Below are positions 15,044 through 22,311 of a stretch of 43,383 bases of DNA, in pieces (within the stretch, counting starts at the first letter, position 1; each line of letters opens with the position of its first letter). The notes beneath the pieces were generated by a model. It saw only the letters and a program-made list of their open reading frames with translations. It had not been told where the DNA came from and searched no databases. This stretch comes from an uncultured Oscillospiraceae bacterium. GTDB lineage: Bacteria; Bacillota; Clostridia; Oscillospirales; Oscillospiraceae. Where the stretch lies: contig CAQCFX010000010.1 in assembly GCA_948766235.1 (NCBI GenBank), forward strand, positions 1-43,383, written 5' to 3'. Position numbers and translations under genes: made by a program.

Positions 15044-15958
15044 ATGGAATATGTACTGGTCACCCAGGGACTAAGCAAGCGCTACAAGGACTTCAAGGCC
15101 CTGGACAATCTCTCCATGCACGTGCCAAAGGGCAGCATCTACGGCTTCGTGGGCCGCAACGGCGCGGGCAAAACCACCCTCATCCGGCTCATCTGCGGCT
15201 TGCAGGCTCCCACGTCCGGGACCTATGCCCTCTACGGTGCGGACAGCAGCGAGAAGGACATTGCCAAGGTCCGCCGCCGCATGGGCGCGGTGGTGGAGAC
15301 GCCCTCCATCTATCTGGACCTCACCGCCGAGGATAATTTGAAGGAGCAGTTCCGGGTGCTTGGGGTGCCCTCCGATGACGGCATCCCCGAGCTTTTAAAG
15401 CTGGTGGGGCTGGAGGACACGGGGAAGAAAAAAGCCCGGAATTTCTCCCTGGGCATGAAGCAGCGCTTGGGCATTGCCGTGGCCCTGGCGGGGGACCCGG
15501 ACTTTCTGGTGCTGGACGAGCCGGTGAACGGTCTGGACCCCCAGGGCATCATCGAGATTCGGGAGCTGATTTTAAAGCTGAACCGGGAGCGGCGGATTAC
15601 GGTGCTCATCTCCTCCCACATACTGGACGAGCTGTCCAAGCTGGCCACCCACTACGGCTTCATCGACTCGGGGCGCATGGTCAAGGAGCTGTCCGCCCGG
15701 GAGCTGGAGAACGCCTGCCGCAAGTGCCTGCGCGTTGAGGTCACCGACACCCGCGCCCTGGCCCGTGTACTGGACGGCATGGGGGTGGACTACAAGATTC
15801 TGGACGACGGACAGGCGGACGTATACGCCCAGGTGAACATCTCCCAGCTCAGCCGTGCGCTGGACGCAGAGGGCTGCGAGCTGCTGTCCGCCCAGGAGCG
15901 GGACGAGAGTTTGGAGAGCTACTTTGTCAATCTGGTGGGAGGTGCTTCTCATGACTAA
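15044..15958 (+). CDS. ABC transporter ATPase (BcrA/CcmA-like)
   Basis: The ATG at 15044 follows GGAGG and gives 304 aa. Walker A is GRNGAGKTT, the signature region is SLGMKQR and Walker B is FLVLDEP followed by NGLDP, with the H-loop in ISSHILDE. A C-terminal extension of about 80 residues is present, as in BcrA-type ATPases of bacitracin or lantibiotic self-protection transporters. It overlaps the first permease gene by eight bases. It powers the two membrane proteins that follow, with the flanking regulator and kinase probably tuning expression. The start at 14993 would skip a good ribosome binding site. Confidence 0.92.
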   Translation: MEYVLVTQGLSKRYKDFKALDNLSMHVPKGSIYGFVGRNGAGKTTLIRLICGLQAPTSGTYALYGADSSEKDIAKVRRRMGAVVETPSIYLDLTAEDNLKEQFRVLGVPSDDGIPELLKLVGLEDTGKKKARNFSLGMKQRLGIAVALAGDPDFLVLDEPVNGLDPQGIIEIRELILKLNRERRITVLISSHILDELSKLATHYGFIDSGRMVKELSARELENACRKCLRVEVTDTRALARVLDGMGVDYKILDDGQADVYAQVNISQLSRALDAEGCELLSAQERDESLESYFVNLVGGASHD

Positions 15959-16811
15959 GCTGCTGAACGCGAATTTTTTGCGCCTGTGGAAAAACAAGGC
16001 GTTCTGGGCCTCTGCGGCTGTCTGCGTTGTGCTGGGGGCGCTGGCCGCGCTGGGAGAGTTCCGCTTTCAGGTCTCCGTGGGCGCCGACCTGAGCGTGCCG
16101 GAAGTGGCCCAGTACAAGGCCCTGCTGGAGAAGCAGTTTTTCTCGTATACCACCGTTACCGGCATTCTGGCGGCGGCGCTCGTCTCCCTGTTTCTGGGCA
16201 CCGAGTACAGCGATGGGGCCATCCGGAATAAGATCGTCGTGGGCCACTCCCGCCTGTCCATCTACTTTGCCAACCTCATCGTCGGCTTCGCCGCGTCCCT
16301 GATGTGCATGGCGGGCTATATGCTGGCCTGCCTGGCGGTGGGCGCGCCTCTGCTGGGCTGGTTCACCAAGCCCGCTGCCCTGCTTCTCTCCGCCATTGGC
16401 GGCTCGGTGCTGATGCTGGCGGCGTTCTGCGCCATCTTCACCTTTGTCACCATGAACTGTTCCAAAAAGTCCACCTCGACGGTGATCTGCCTGCTGGGGG
16501 CGTTTGTGCTGCTGTTCGCCGCCGTGTACCTCAACGGGCGGCTGGACGCGCCGGAGTTCATCACCGGCTATGAGATGTCCGTCAACGGACAGATTATGGA
16601 CTCCGTACCCGAACCCAATCCCGACTATCTCACCGGAACGAAGCGGGAGGTCTACCAGTTCCTCTACGACCTGCTGCCCACGGGGCAGTCCCTCCAGTAT
16701 ACCATGCTGAACTTCACCAACCCGGCTCGGCTGATGGGGCTGGCGGCGGCGGTGTGCGCGGTGTTTTCCGCTGCCGGGGCGGCGCTGTTCCGGCGCAAGG
16801 ACTTGAAGTAG
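15951..16811 (+). CDS. ABC-2-type permease, copy 1
   Basis: A 286-aa membrane protein read from the ATG at 15951, which overlaps the ATPase stop (GGGAGG upstream). It has about six hydrophobic segments: one near the N terminus, one pair around residues 60-130, further segments to 200, and one at the C terminus followed by FRRKDLK. The motif EYSDGAIRNKIVVGHSR is shared almost exactly with the next gene, as is KREVYQFLYDLLP near the C terminus. The two are therefore tandem paralogues. Such permeases form a dimer over the ATPase. The role may be peptide or lipid extrusion; the substrate is not determinable. Confidence 0.88.
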   Translation: MTKLLNANFLRLWKNKAFWASAAVCVVLGALAALGEFRFQVSVGADLSVPEVAQYKALLEKQFFSYTTVTGILAAALVSLFLGTEYSDGAIRNKIVVGHSRLSIYFANLIVGFAASLMCMAGYMLACLAVGAPLLGWFTKPAALLLSAIGGSVLMLAAFCAIFTFVTMNCSKKSTSTVICLLGAFVLLFAAVYLNGRLDAPEFITGYEMSVNGQIMDSVPEPNPDYLTGTKREVYQFLYDLLPTGQSLQYTMLNFTNPARLMGLAAAVCAVFSAAGAALFRRKDLK

Positions 16812-16820
16812 GTGGGCGGG

Positions 16821-17669
16821 ATGAGGAACCTGCTGTCTGCGGGCTTTCTGCGGCTGTGGCGGAGCAAAAGCCTTTATGCCACTTTGGCCATTATGGCCGC
16901 CATAGGTGCGCTCGAGCCAATTTTGGGCTATAGCGCTATGCGGGACTATGCCGCCGCCGGAATGACGGACGCCGTTGTCAGCCTGGACTCCCGGTATTTC
17001 ATCTTTCCCCTTTTGTCCGGCATCCTCCTGTCCGCCTTCTGCGCCCTGTTCGTGGGGGCGGAATACAGCGACGGGACCATCCGAAACAAGCTGGCCGTGG
17101 GACACAGCCGGGGGACGGTTTACCTGTCCAACCTGCTTCTGTGCGCCACGGCAGGAGTCCTGCTGTGCCTGGCATATATCGCGGCGGTGCTGGCGGTGGG
17201 CTTCCCCCTGCTGGGGGCTATGCACACCCCATTCCCCACCGTGCTGTGGTACACTTTTTGCGCCGTTGTTATGACCTCCGCCTTGGCCGCGCTGTTTACC
17301 TTGATCGCCATGCTGTGCCAGAACAGGGCGGTGACGGCGGTAGCCTGCATCACCTTGGCCTATTTTCTCCTGTTTTTGGGCATCTACCTCAATAGCCGGC
17401 TGAGTGAACCGGAGATGTATCCTGAACAGCAGTATGTCCAAGACGGGCAGATCGTCACTGAGGAGGCCCGGCCCAACCCCAATCACGTCCAGGGAGTGAA
17501 GCGGACGGTCTACCAATTTCTTTATGACCTGCCCGGATGCCATGTAGTCCAGCTGGCCTTCACCGCCGATACCGGAGCGCCGCCCCGTCTGCCGCTGTAT
17601 TCCCTGGCAGTGATTGCCCTGTCCACCGGGGCGGGTACTGCCCTGTTCCGGCGAAAAGATTTAAAATAG
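16821..17669 (+). CDS. ABC-2-type permease, copy 2 (paralogue)
   Basis: A 282-aa membrane protein from the ATG at 16821, nine bases after the stop of copy 1. It shares the motifs EYSDGTIRNKLAVGHSR and KRTVYQFLYDLP and the C-terminal ALFRRKDLK with its neighbour, so the pair arose by tandem duplication and then diverged, most visibly in the extracytoplasmic loop after the fourth helix. A GTG three codons upstream is also possible. It probably pairs with copy 1 as a heterodimer. A short hairpin (AGGCGG-CGAAA-CCGCCT, 17668-17684) right after the stop may reduce expression of the following kinase. Confidence 0.88.
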   Translation: MRNLLSAGFLRLWRSKSLYATLAIMAAIGALEPILGYSAMRDYAAAGMTDAVVSLDSRYFIFPLLSGILLSAFCALFVGAEYSDGTIRNKLAVGHSRGTVYLSNLLLCATAGVLLCLAYIAAVLAVGFPLLGAMHTPFPTVLWYTFCAVVMTSALAALFTLIAMLCQNRAVTAVACITLAYFLLFLGIYLNSRLSEPEMYPEQQYVQDGQIVTEEARPNPNHVQGVKRTVYQFLYDLPGCHVVQLAFTADTGAPPRLPLYSLAVIALSTGAGTALFRRKDLK

Positions 17670-17703
17670 GCGGCGAAACCGCCTGCAAAGAGAGGTGTCC
17701 CCC

Positions 17704-18600
17704 ATGCTCCCCTGGCTGCTGTGCGGCCTGCTGGCCGCCGTCGTGCTGACGCTGTGCCTCCGCCTCTACCTGCTCCAAAAGAGCATGGACGAGATTACCG
17801 CCCAGCTGGGGGAGCGTCTTGCCTCCGACACCAACAACCCCATCTTCCTGCCCACCCGGGACGCCCACGCCCGCAGACTGGCGGGGGCGCTGAACGTCCA
17901 GCTCAGGCAGCTGCGCCGTCAGCGCCAGCGGTATGAAAACGGCGACCGGGAGCTGAAGGAGGCCGTCACCAACATCTCCCACGACCTGCGCACCCCGCTG
18001 ACCGCCATCTGCGGCTATCTGGAGCTGCTGGACCGGGCGGACAAAACGCCGGAGCTGGAGCGGTATCTGGCGCTGATTGCCGACCGGGCGGAGGCCATGG
18101 GGCGGCTCACCGAGGAGCTTTTGCGCTACTCCGTGGCCGCCAGCCTGGAGGACGAGATAACGCTGGAGCCGGTGGATTTGAACGCCGCGTTGGAGCAGGC
18201 GGTGGCCTCCTTTTACGGGGCGCTGGTGGAGGGCGGCATCACCCCCGCCGTGTCCCTGCCCCAAGAGCGGGTGGTGCGCCCCCTCAACCCCTCCTCCGTC
18301 AGCCGCGTGTTCGGCAACATCATCGGCAACGCCCTGAAATACAGCGACGGGGACTTCTCCGCCGCGCTGTGCGAGGACGGCACGCTCATCTTCTCCAATT
18401 CTGCCCGCGCTCTGGACCCGGTGTCCGCCGCCCGGCTTTTCGACCGCTTCTATACCGTGGAGACCGGCCGAGGCTCCACCGGCCTGGGGCTTTCCATTGC
18501 CAAGCTGCTCACCGAGCGCATGGGCGGCGCCATACAGGCGGAGCACCGGGACGGGCGGCTATCCATCACTCTGCGCTTCCCCGCGCCGAATGAGCATTGA
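17704..18600 (+). CDS. Sensor histidine kinase (HisKA type)
   Basis: A 298-aa kinase from the ATG at 17704 (AGAGAGG upstream). A single transmembrane helix spans about 2-20, followed by a HAMP-like helical linker with no extracellular domain. The phosphorylation site is ISHDLRTPLTAI. The ATP-binding domain has the N-box IIGNALKYS, an F-box-like region LFDRFYT and the G-box TGLGLSIAK. With almost no sensory region outside the membrane it resembles intramembrane-sensing kinases that read the state of a partner transporter, here the adjacent ABC permeases. The cognate regulator is most likely the OmpR-type gene at the head of the operon. Confidence 0.9.
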   Translation: MLPWLLCGLLAAVVLTLCLRLYLLQKSMDEITAQLGERLASDTNNPIFLPTRDAHARRLAGALNVQLRQLRRQRQRYENGDRELKEAVTNISHDLRTPLTAICGYLELLDRADKTPELERYLALIADRAEAMGRLTEELLRYSVAASLEDEITLEPVDLNAALEQAVASFYGALVEGGITPAVSLPQERVVRPLNPSSVSRVFGNIIGNALKYSDGDFSAALCEDGTLIFSNSARALDPVSAARLFDRFYTVETGRGSTGLGLSIAKLLTERMGGAIQAEHRDGRLSITLRFPAPNEH

Positions 18601-18610
18601 AAAATAACTC

Positions 18611-18638
18611 TTGACAATGAGAGCGATTGTACTATAAT
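18611..18638 (+). promoter_or_regulatory. Strong sigma-A promoter for the radical SAM pair
   Basis: A perfect TTGACA and a perfect TATAAT separated by 16 bases. The predicted start near 18645 coincides with the palindrome CAAACGTTTG (18646-18655). Confidence 0.9.
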
Positions 18639-18645
18639 ATAGATA

Positions 18646-18655
18646 CAAACGTTTG
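18646..18655. promoter_or_regulatory. Candidate operator palindrome at the start site
   Basis: CAAACGTTTG is a perfect 10-bp palindrome located immediately at the predicted transcription start of a consensus promoter, a typical repressor position. It does not fit the Bacillus LexA box (GAAC-N4-GTTC), so no regulator is assigned. Confidence 0.4.
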
Positions 18656-18676
18656 ATTTCAAGGGAGGCGGATCTC

Positions 18677-19945
18677 ATGGAGGTTATGGACAAGCTGACC
18701 ATTTTGGCCGACGCCGCCAAGTACGACGCCGCCTGTACCTCCAGCGGCGTGGTCCGGGGTGGGAAACCGGGGAGCATCGGCACCGCTACCAACTCCGGCT
18801 GCTGCCACACCTTCTCCGCCGACGGGCGGTGCGTGTCCCTTTTGAAGGTGCTCTACACCAACCACTGCTGTTACGACTGCGCCTACTGCGTCAACCGCCG
18901 GTCCAACGACGTGCCCAGAACCGCTTTCACCCCCCGGGAGCTGGCGGAGCTGACCATCCAGTTTTACCGGAGGAACTATATTGAGGGTCTCTTTTTGTCC
19001 TCGGCGGTGCTGAAAAGCCCCGACTACACCACCGAGCGGATGATTGAAACCCTGCGCCTTCTGCGCACGCAGTACCACTTCAACGGCTATATCCACGCCA
19101 AGGCCATCCCGGGGGCGGACCCTGGACTCACCTATGCCCTGGGCCTGCTGGCGGACCGGCTGAGCGTCAACATTGAGCTGCCCTCCGAGGCGTCCCTTCA
19201 GCTGCTGGCCCCCGAGAAGACCAAGGCCGCTATTTTCAAGCCCATGGCCCAGATTCGGGACGGGGCGGCCCAGTCCAAGGCGGAGCTGAAGCTGTACCGC
19301 CACGCCCCCCGGTTCGCCCCGGCGGGCCAGTCCACCCAGATGATTGTGGGCGCTACCCCCGAGAGCGACCGGCAAATTCTCTCCTTAACCCAGGGGCTTT
19401 ACCAAAAATACCGTCTGAAGCGGGTCTTTTTCTCCGCCTATATGCCGGTGTCCGACCACAAAAACCTGCCCGCCCCCGCCGGATTTCAGCCGCCCCTGCT
19501 GCGGGAGCACCGGCTGTACCAGGCGGACTGGCTGCTGCGGTTTTACGGCTTTACCGCCGGGGAAATTTTGGACGAGAGCCACCCCAATTTCGACGCGGCC
19601 CTGGACCCTAAAAGCGACTGGGCCCTGCGCCACCCGGAGTTTTTCCCGGTGGAGGTGAACCGGGCGGACTACGAGGCCATTCTGCGCGTACCCGGTATCG
19701 GGATGCGGGGCGCTGAGCGAATCGTGGCCGCCCGGCGGTACGGCCCCCTCTCCTTCGAGGGGCTGAAACGGCTGGGCATTGTGATGAAGCGGGCCCAGTA
19801 TTTCATCACCTGCTCGGGGCGGATGCTGCCCGGCCTGCGCTTCAGCCCGGACAGCGTCTATCGCCGCCTCACCGGGCTGGAGCAGGCGGCCCTGGGCGGG
19901 GAGAGCGTGGAGCAGCTGTCCCTGTTCGACGGGGCGGTGAGCTGA
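18677..19945 (+). CDS. Putative DNA modification/repair radical SAM protein (TIGR03916-like)
   Basis: A 422-aa protein from the ATG at 18677, eight bases after GGGAGG. The radical SAM cluster motif CX3CX2C is C64, C68, C71 (HCCYDCAYC). The C-terminal part has a helix-hairpin-helix-like segment, LRVPGIGMRGAERIVAARR, pointing to DNA binding. This combination and the partner gene match the family described in TIGRFAMs as linked to uracil-DNA-glycosylase-like proteins. The biochemical reaction is not established. One base separates it from the partner. No uracil-DNA glycosylase domain gene is adjacent here. Confidence 0.9.
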   Translation: MEVMDKLTILADAAKYDAACTSSGVVRGGKPGSIGTATNSGCCHTFSADGRCVSLLKVLYTNHCCYDCAYCVNRRSNDVPRTAFTPRELAELTIQFYRRNYIEGLFLSSAVLKSPDYTTERMIETLRLLRTQYHFNGYIHAKAIPGADPGLTYALGLLADRLSVNIELPSEASLQLLAPEKTKAAIFKPMAQIRDGAAQSKAELKLYRHAPRFAPAGQSTQMIVGATPESDRQILSLTQGLYQKYRLKRVFFSAYMPVSDHKNLPAPAGFQPPLLREHRLYQADWLLRFYGFTAGEILDESHPNFDAALDPKSDWALRHPEFFPVEVNRADYEAILRVPGIGMRGAERIVAARRYGPLSFEGLKRLGIVMKRAQYFITCSGRMLPGLRFSPDSVYRRLTGLEQAALGGESVEQLSLFDGAVS

Positions 19946-19946
19946 C

Positions 19947-20768
19947 ATGACCGCATACCGATATGACGGCACCTTTGCCGGATTTTTAACCTGCGCCTGG
20001 GACGCCTTGGAGAGCGATACGCAGCCCGCGGCCTTTCTTCTCCCGGACGACGGGGGCATTTTGTGGGAGGAGCGGACGCCGGCCGCGGACCCGGAGCGGG
20101 CGAAACGGCTCTACGCCGCCCTGGCCAAGCGGGTCTCCCCCGCCTTTCAAAAGCTCATCGCCAGAGGCTTTCTCACCTGCCTGCCGGAAAAGGAGCTGGC
20201 CCTGCTCACCCTTATCCGCCGGGGGCTTCAGGAGGGGGACCGGGTGCGGCTGGACCTCAGCGACCCGGTGATGGCCAAGGTCAACCTGGCGCTGACCAAA
20301 ATGTGGACCGAGTGGGACCATTTGAAGGGCTTTATCCGCTTTTCCGACCTGGACGGCGTGCTGGTGGGGGAAATTGAGCCCAAAAACCGGGTGCTGCCCC
20401 TGCTGGCCTCCCACTTTGCCGCCCGGTACTCCGGGGAGCGGATTGTCCTCTATGACCGCACCCACCACGAGGCCTTTGTCTGCGACCGGGGCAAATGGAA
20501 GCTGATTCCCGCGGACGACTTCCGCATGGGTCCCGCCGGGGAGACGGAGCGCTCCTACCGGGCCATGTGGCGGAAATACTATCAGACCATCGCCATTGAG
20601 GGTCGAACCAACCCCAAATGCCAGTCCACCCATATGCCCAAGCGCTACCGCCACGTGATGACCGAGTTTCTCACCGACGAGGAGATGGAAAAGAGCCTGC
20701 CGGGGCAGGCCCCGGCAGGCTCCTTGAGACAGGGCGGTTCGGATTCTCCGCCGGCCCTCCACAGCTGA
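19947..20768 (+). CDS. DUF4130/TIGR03915-like probable DNA metabolism protein
   Basis: A 273-aa protein encoded one base after the radical SAM stop. It carries the family features: an N-terminal YDGTFAGFLTC, a central WDHLKGFIRFSDL, and a C-terminal QSTHMPKRYRHVMTEF. In related proteins the sequence ends near that last block. Here about 36 further low-complexity residues are read through a 12-bp hairpin that looks like the terminator of the convergent operon, so the tail is probably incidental. It acts with the radical SAM protein in an unknown DNA-related process. In some genomes it is fused to a uracil-DNA-glycosylase-like domain, which is absent here. Confidence 0.88.
   Translation: MTAYRYDGTFAGFLTCAWDALESDTQPAAFLLPDDGGILWEERTPAADPERAKRLYAALAKRVSPAFQKLIARGFLTCLPEKELALLTLIRRGLQEGDRVRLDLSDPVMAKVNLALTKMWTEWDHLKGFIRFSDLDGVLVGEIEPKNRVLPLLASHFAARYSGERIVLYDRTHHEAFVCDRGKWKLIPADDFRMGPAGETERSYRAMWRKYYQTIAIEGRTNPKCQSTHMPKRYRHVMTEFLTDEEMEKSLPGQAPAGSLRQGGSDSPPALHS
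20690..20721 (-). terminator. Terminator of the LuxE/LuxC operon, inside the convergent gene
   Basis: A perfect 12-bp stem (20694-20705 with 20710-20721) with a 4-base loop. Read on the minus strand it is followed by CTTTT. It lies within the last codons of the plus-strand DUF4130 gene. Confidence 0.65.
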
Positions 20769-20780
20769 TTGGAGCGGTCG

Positions 20781-21028
20781 CTCCTCCACAACCTCTCCAT
20801 GTACCTTCACCCGGCCCTCGTCCGGGCATTGGGCGTCAAATTGCTTCGCCCGGACGCTGCCATAGTCCAGCTGCGCCCCATTCAGCAGGGCGTAAACCAT
20901 CGGGTATATGTTGTTCCACAGCTCATGACACAGCGGCGGGCACAGGTCTTGGACCATGTGCTCGTCGCCTTTTTGCAGTACCCGCACCGGCAGCTGCTCT
21001 GCGTAATGGTCAGTTTCACTTTCGCCAT
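20781..21028 (-). pseudogene. Small conserved cysteine-containing protein, frameshifted (TIGR04076-like)
   Basis: An ATG at 21028 with GAGGAGG nine bases upstream opens MAKVKLTITQSSCRCGYCKK. The frame then runs into unrelated sequence. One base back, the other frame reads on as GDEHMVQDLCPPLCHELWNN and later CPDEGRVKVHGEVVEE, a highly patterned sequence that I recall from small clostridial proteins annotated TIGR04076. The join falls exactly in the run CAAAAAG at 20969-20975. Either one A has been lost (mutation or sequencing error), or ribosomes shift -1 there. No stop codon follows the conserved part before the terminator, which favours decay. It starts 14 bases after the LuxC-like gene and shares its operon. 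Confidence 0.7.
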
Positions 21029-21042
21029 ATCGGCCCGCCTCC

Positions 21043-22311
21043 TCAATTTCCACTCTCCACGTCCACCACCCGAAGATAGCGCCGCAGGGGGTATTCCCCG
21101 TCGTGCGCCTCGCCGGGGAAGGACGCGGACATGGTTCCCGCCCGGGTGACGCGGGTGACCCCCGCCCGGGCCAGAAGACCGGCCAGCTCCTCCCGCTTCT
21201 CCGAAGCGCAGATCAGCCCCGCAGTCTGAAGCCGCCCCTTCTGCCGGCGAAGGGCAGGCAGCAGCTCCTTTTGGGGCAGCAGCTTTACCAGCACGTTTCC
21301 CTCCATGGGGGACAGCTCCAGCTCCCGGTCGGGGCGGAACACGGCGCAGCAGCCTTTGCCCTGGAACAGGGTCTCCCCCTTCGCCCTTCCGTCCACAATC
21401 CGTTCCAAAAGGGCGCTGCGACCGCTGAGGGCGGCCGCAGCCCCCGCCCCCGGGCCGATTCGCTTGGCCGCCGCCCCCTCTAAATACGGCAAAAGCTCCC
21501 GGCAGAAGGCAAGCCCCTCCTCCCGGTCCTCTGTATCCAGGAAAATCACCTGGCAGGAGGAGCACAGGCGCTGGCCTGTCTCCACAATGTGGCCCGCCAG
21601 GGCGGCCAGCTCCGCCTGCTTGTCCTCATACCCAGAAATGTAGGCAAAGCTGAGCCGGTGGCCCCATTCGATGAGCTTACACCCCGGCCCGGCCAGGGAC
21701 CGGGCGGCCTCAATGGCCCCGTCCCCGCCCCACGCCACCAGCCCGTCGGCCAGGGCCGCCAGGGCCTTGAGCTCCTCCCTCTGCCCCGAGGGCAGGTCAA
21801 AGGCGTAGAGGTAGGGGGCCAGCCGGGGTTCCTGCTCCGTCAGCAGCTGGAAAGCCGCCAGCGACAGGCCCTTGTCGGAGTGGGGCAGCTTCACCAGGTT
21901 GATGTTGCCGGTGAGCAGCCCCTCCAGAGCGGTGTACACCGGCAGCCCCGGCATATTGCCCGGGGCGATGTGAAACAGCACGCCCAGGGGCAGAACCCGC
22001 GCGGTCGTTTTAGAAAAATTTCTGGATTCAAAGGGGGCCGCGCCCAGCTCGGCGGCCAGCTTGGCCTCCAGGCTCTCCCGGCGCAGCAGGGGAAGCAGCT
22101 CCTCCAGCCCCACCCCGGCGGGCAGAAACCGGGACAGCAGCGGCGCGAACTCCCCCGCCTCCAGCCGCCTGCCCAGGGCGTCCACGGCGGAAATCACCGT
22201 CTCCGCCGCCAGGGACGGGGCCAGGCGCACCGCGTTTAACTGCTCCTCCAGCCCGTCCAAAACGGTCCTCCGCTCTGAATCAGGCAGCAGCTTTCCGTTG
22301 GCAAAAATCAA
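21043..22311 (-). CDS. LuxC-like acyl-CoA/acyl-protein reductase
   Basis: A 422-aa member of the LuxC fatty acid reductase family, an aldehyde-dehydrogenase-fold enzyme that reduces an acyl thioester to fatty aldehyde with NADPH. Visible blocks are HIAPGNMPGLP (114-124), KLPHSDKGLS (141-150) and the active-site region GQRLCSSCQ with candidate nucleophile C250. The start is a TTG at 22311 with GGGGGAGG five bases upstream, overlapping the LuxE stop by four bases (TTGA). The longer frame to 22425 runs inside the LuxE gene. No luciferase (luxAB) or transferase (luxD) is present, so the aldehyde has another fate. Confidence 0.88.
   Translation of the reverse strand: MIFANGKLLPDSERRTVLDGLEEQLNAVRLAPSLAAETVISAVDALGRRLEAGEFAPLLSRFLPAGVGLEELLPLLRRESLEAKLAAELGAAPFESRNFSKTTARVLPLGVLFHIAPGNMPGLPVYTALEGLLTGNINLVKLPHSDKGLSLAAFQLLTEQEPRLAPYLYAFDLPSGQREELKALAALADGLVAWGGDGAIEAARSLAGPGCKLIEWGHRLSFAYISGYEDKQAELAALAGHIVETGQRLCSSCQVIFLDTEDREEGLAFCRELLPYLEGAAAKRIGPGAGAAAALSGRSALLERIVDGRAKGETLFQGKGCCAVFRPDRELELSPMEGNVLVKLLPQKELLPALRRQKGRLQTAGLICASEKREELAGLLARAGVTRVTRAGTMSASFPGEAHDGEYPLRRYLRVVDVESGN

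Noticed and set aside
18646..18655. LexA box at the radical SAM promoter
   Set aside because: The palindrome lacks the GAAC-N4-GTTC arrangement. It is kept only as an unassigned operator.
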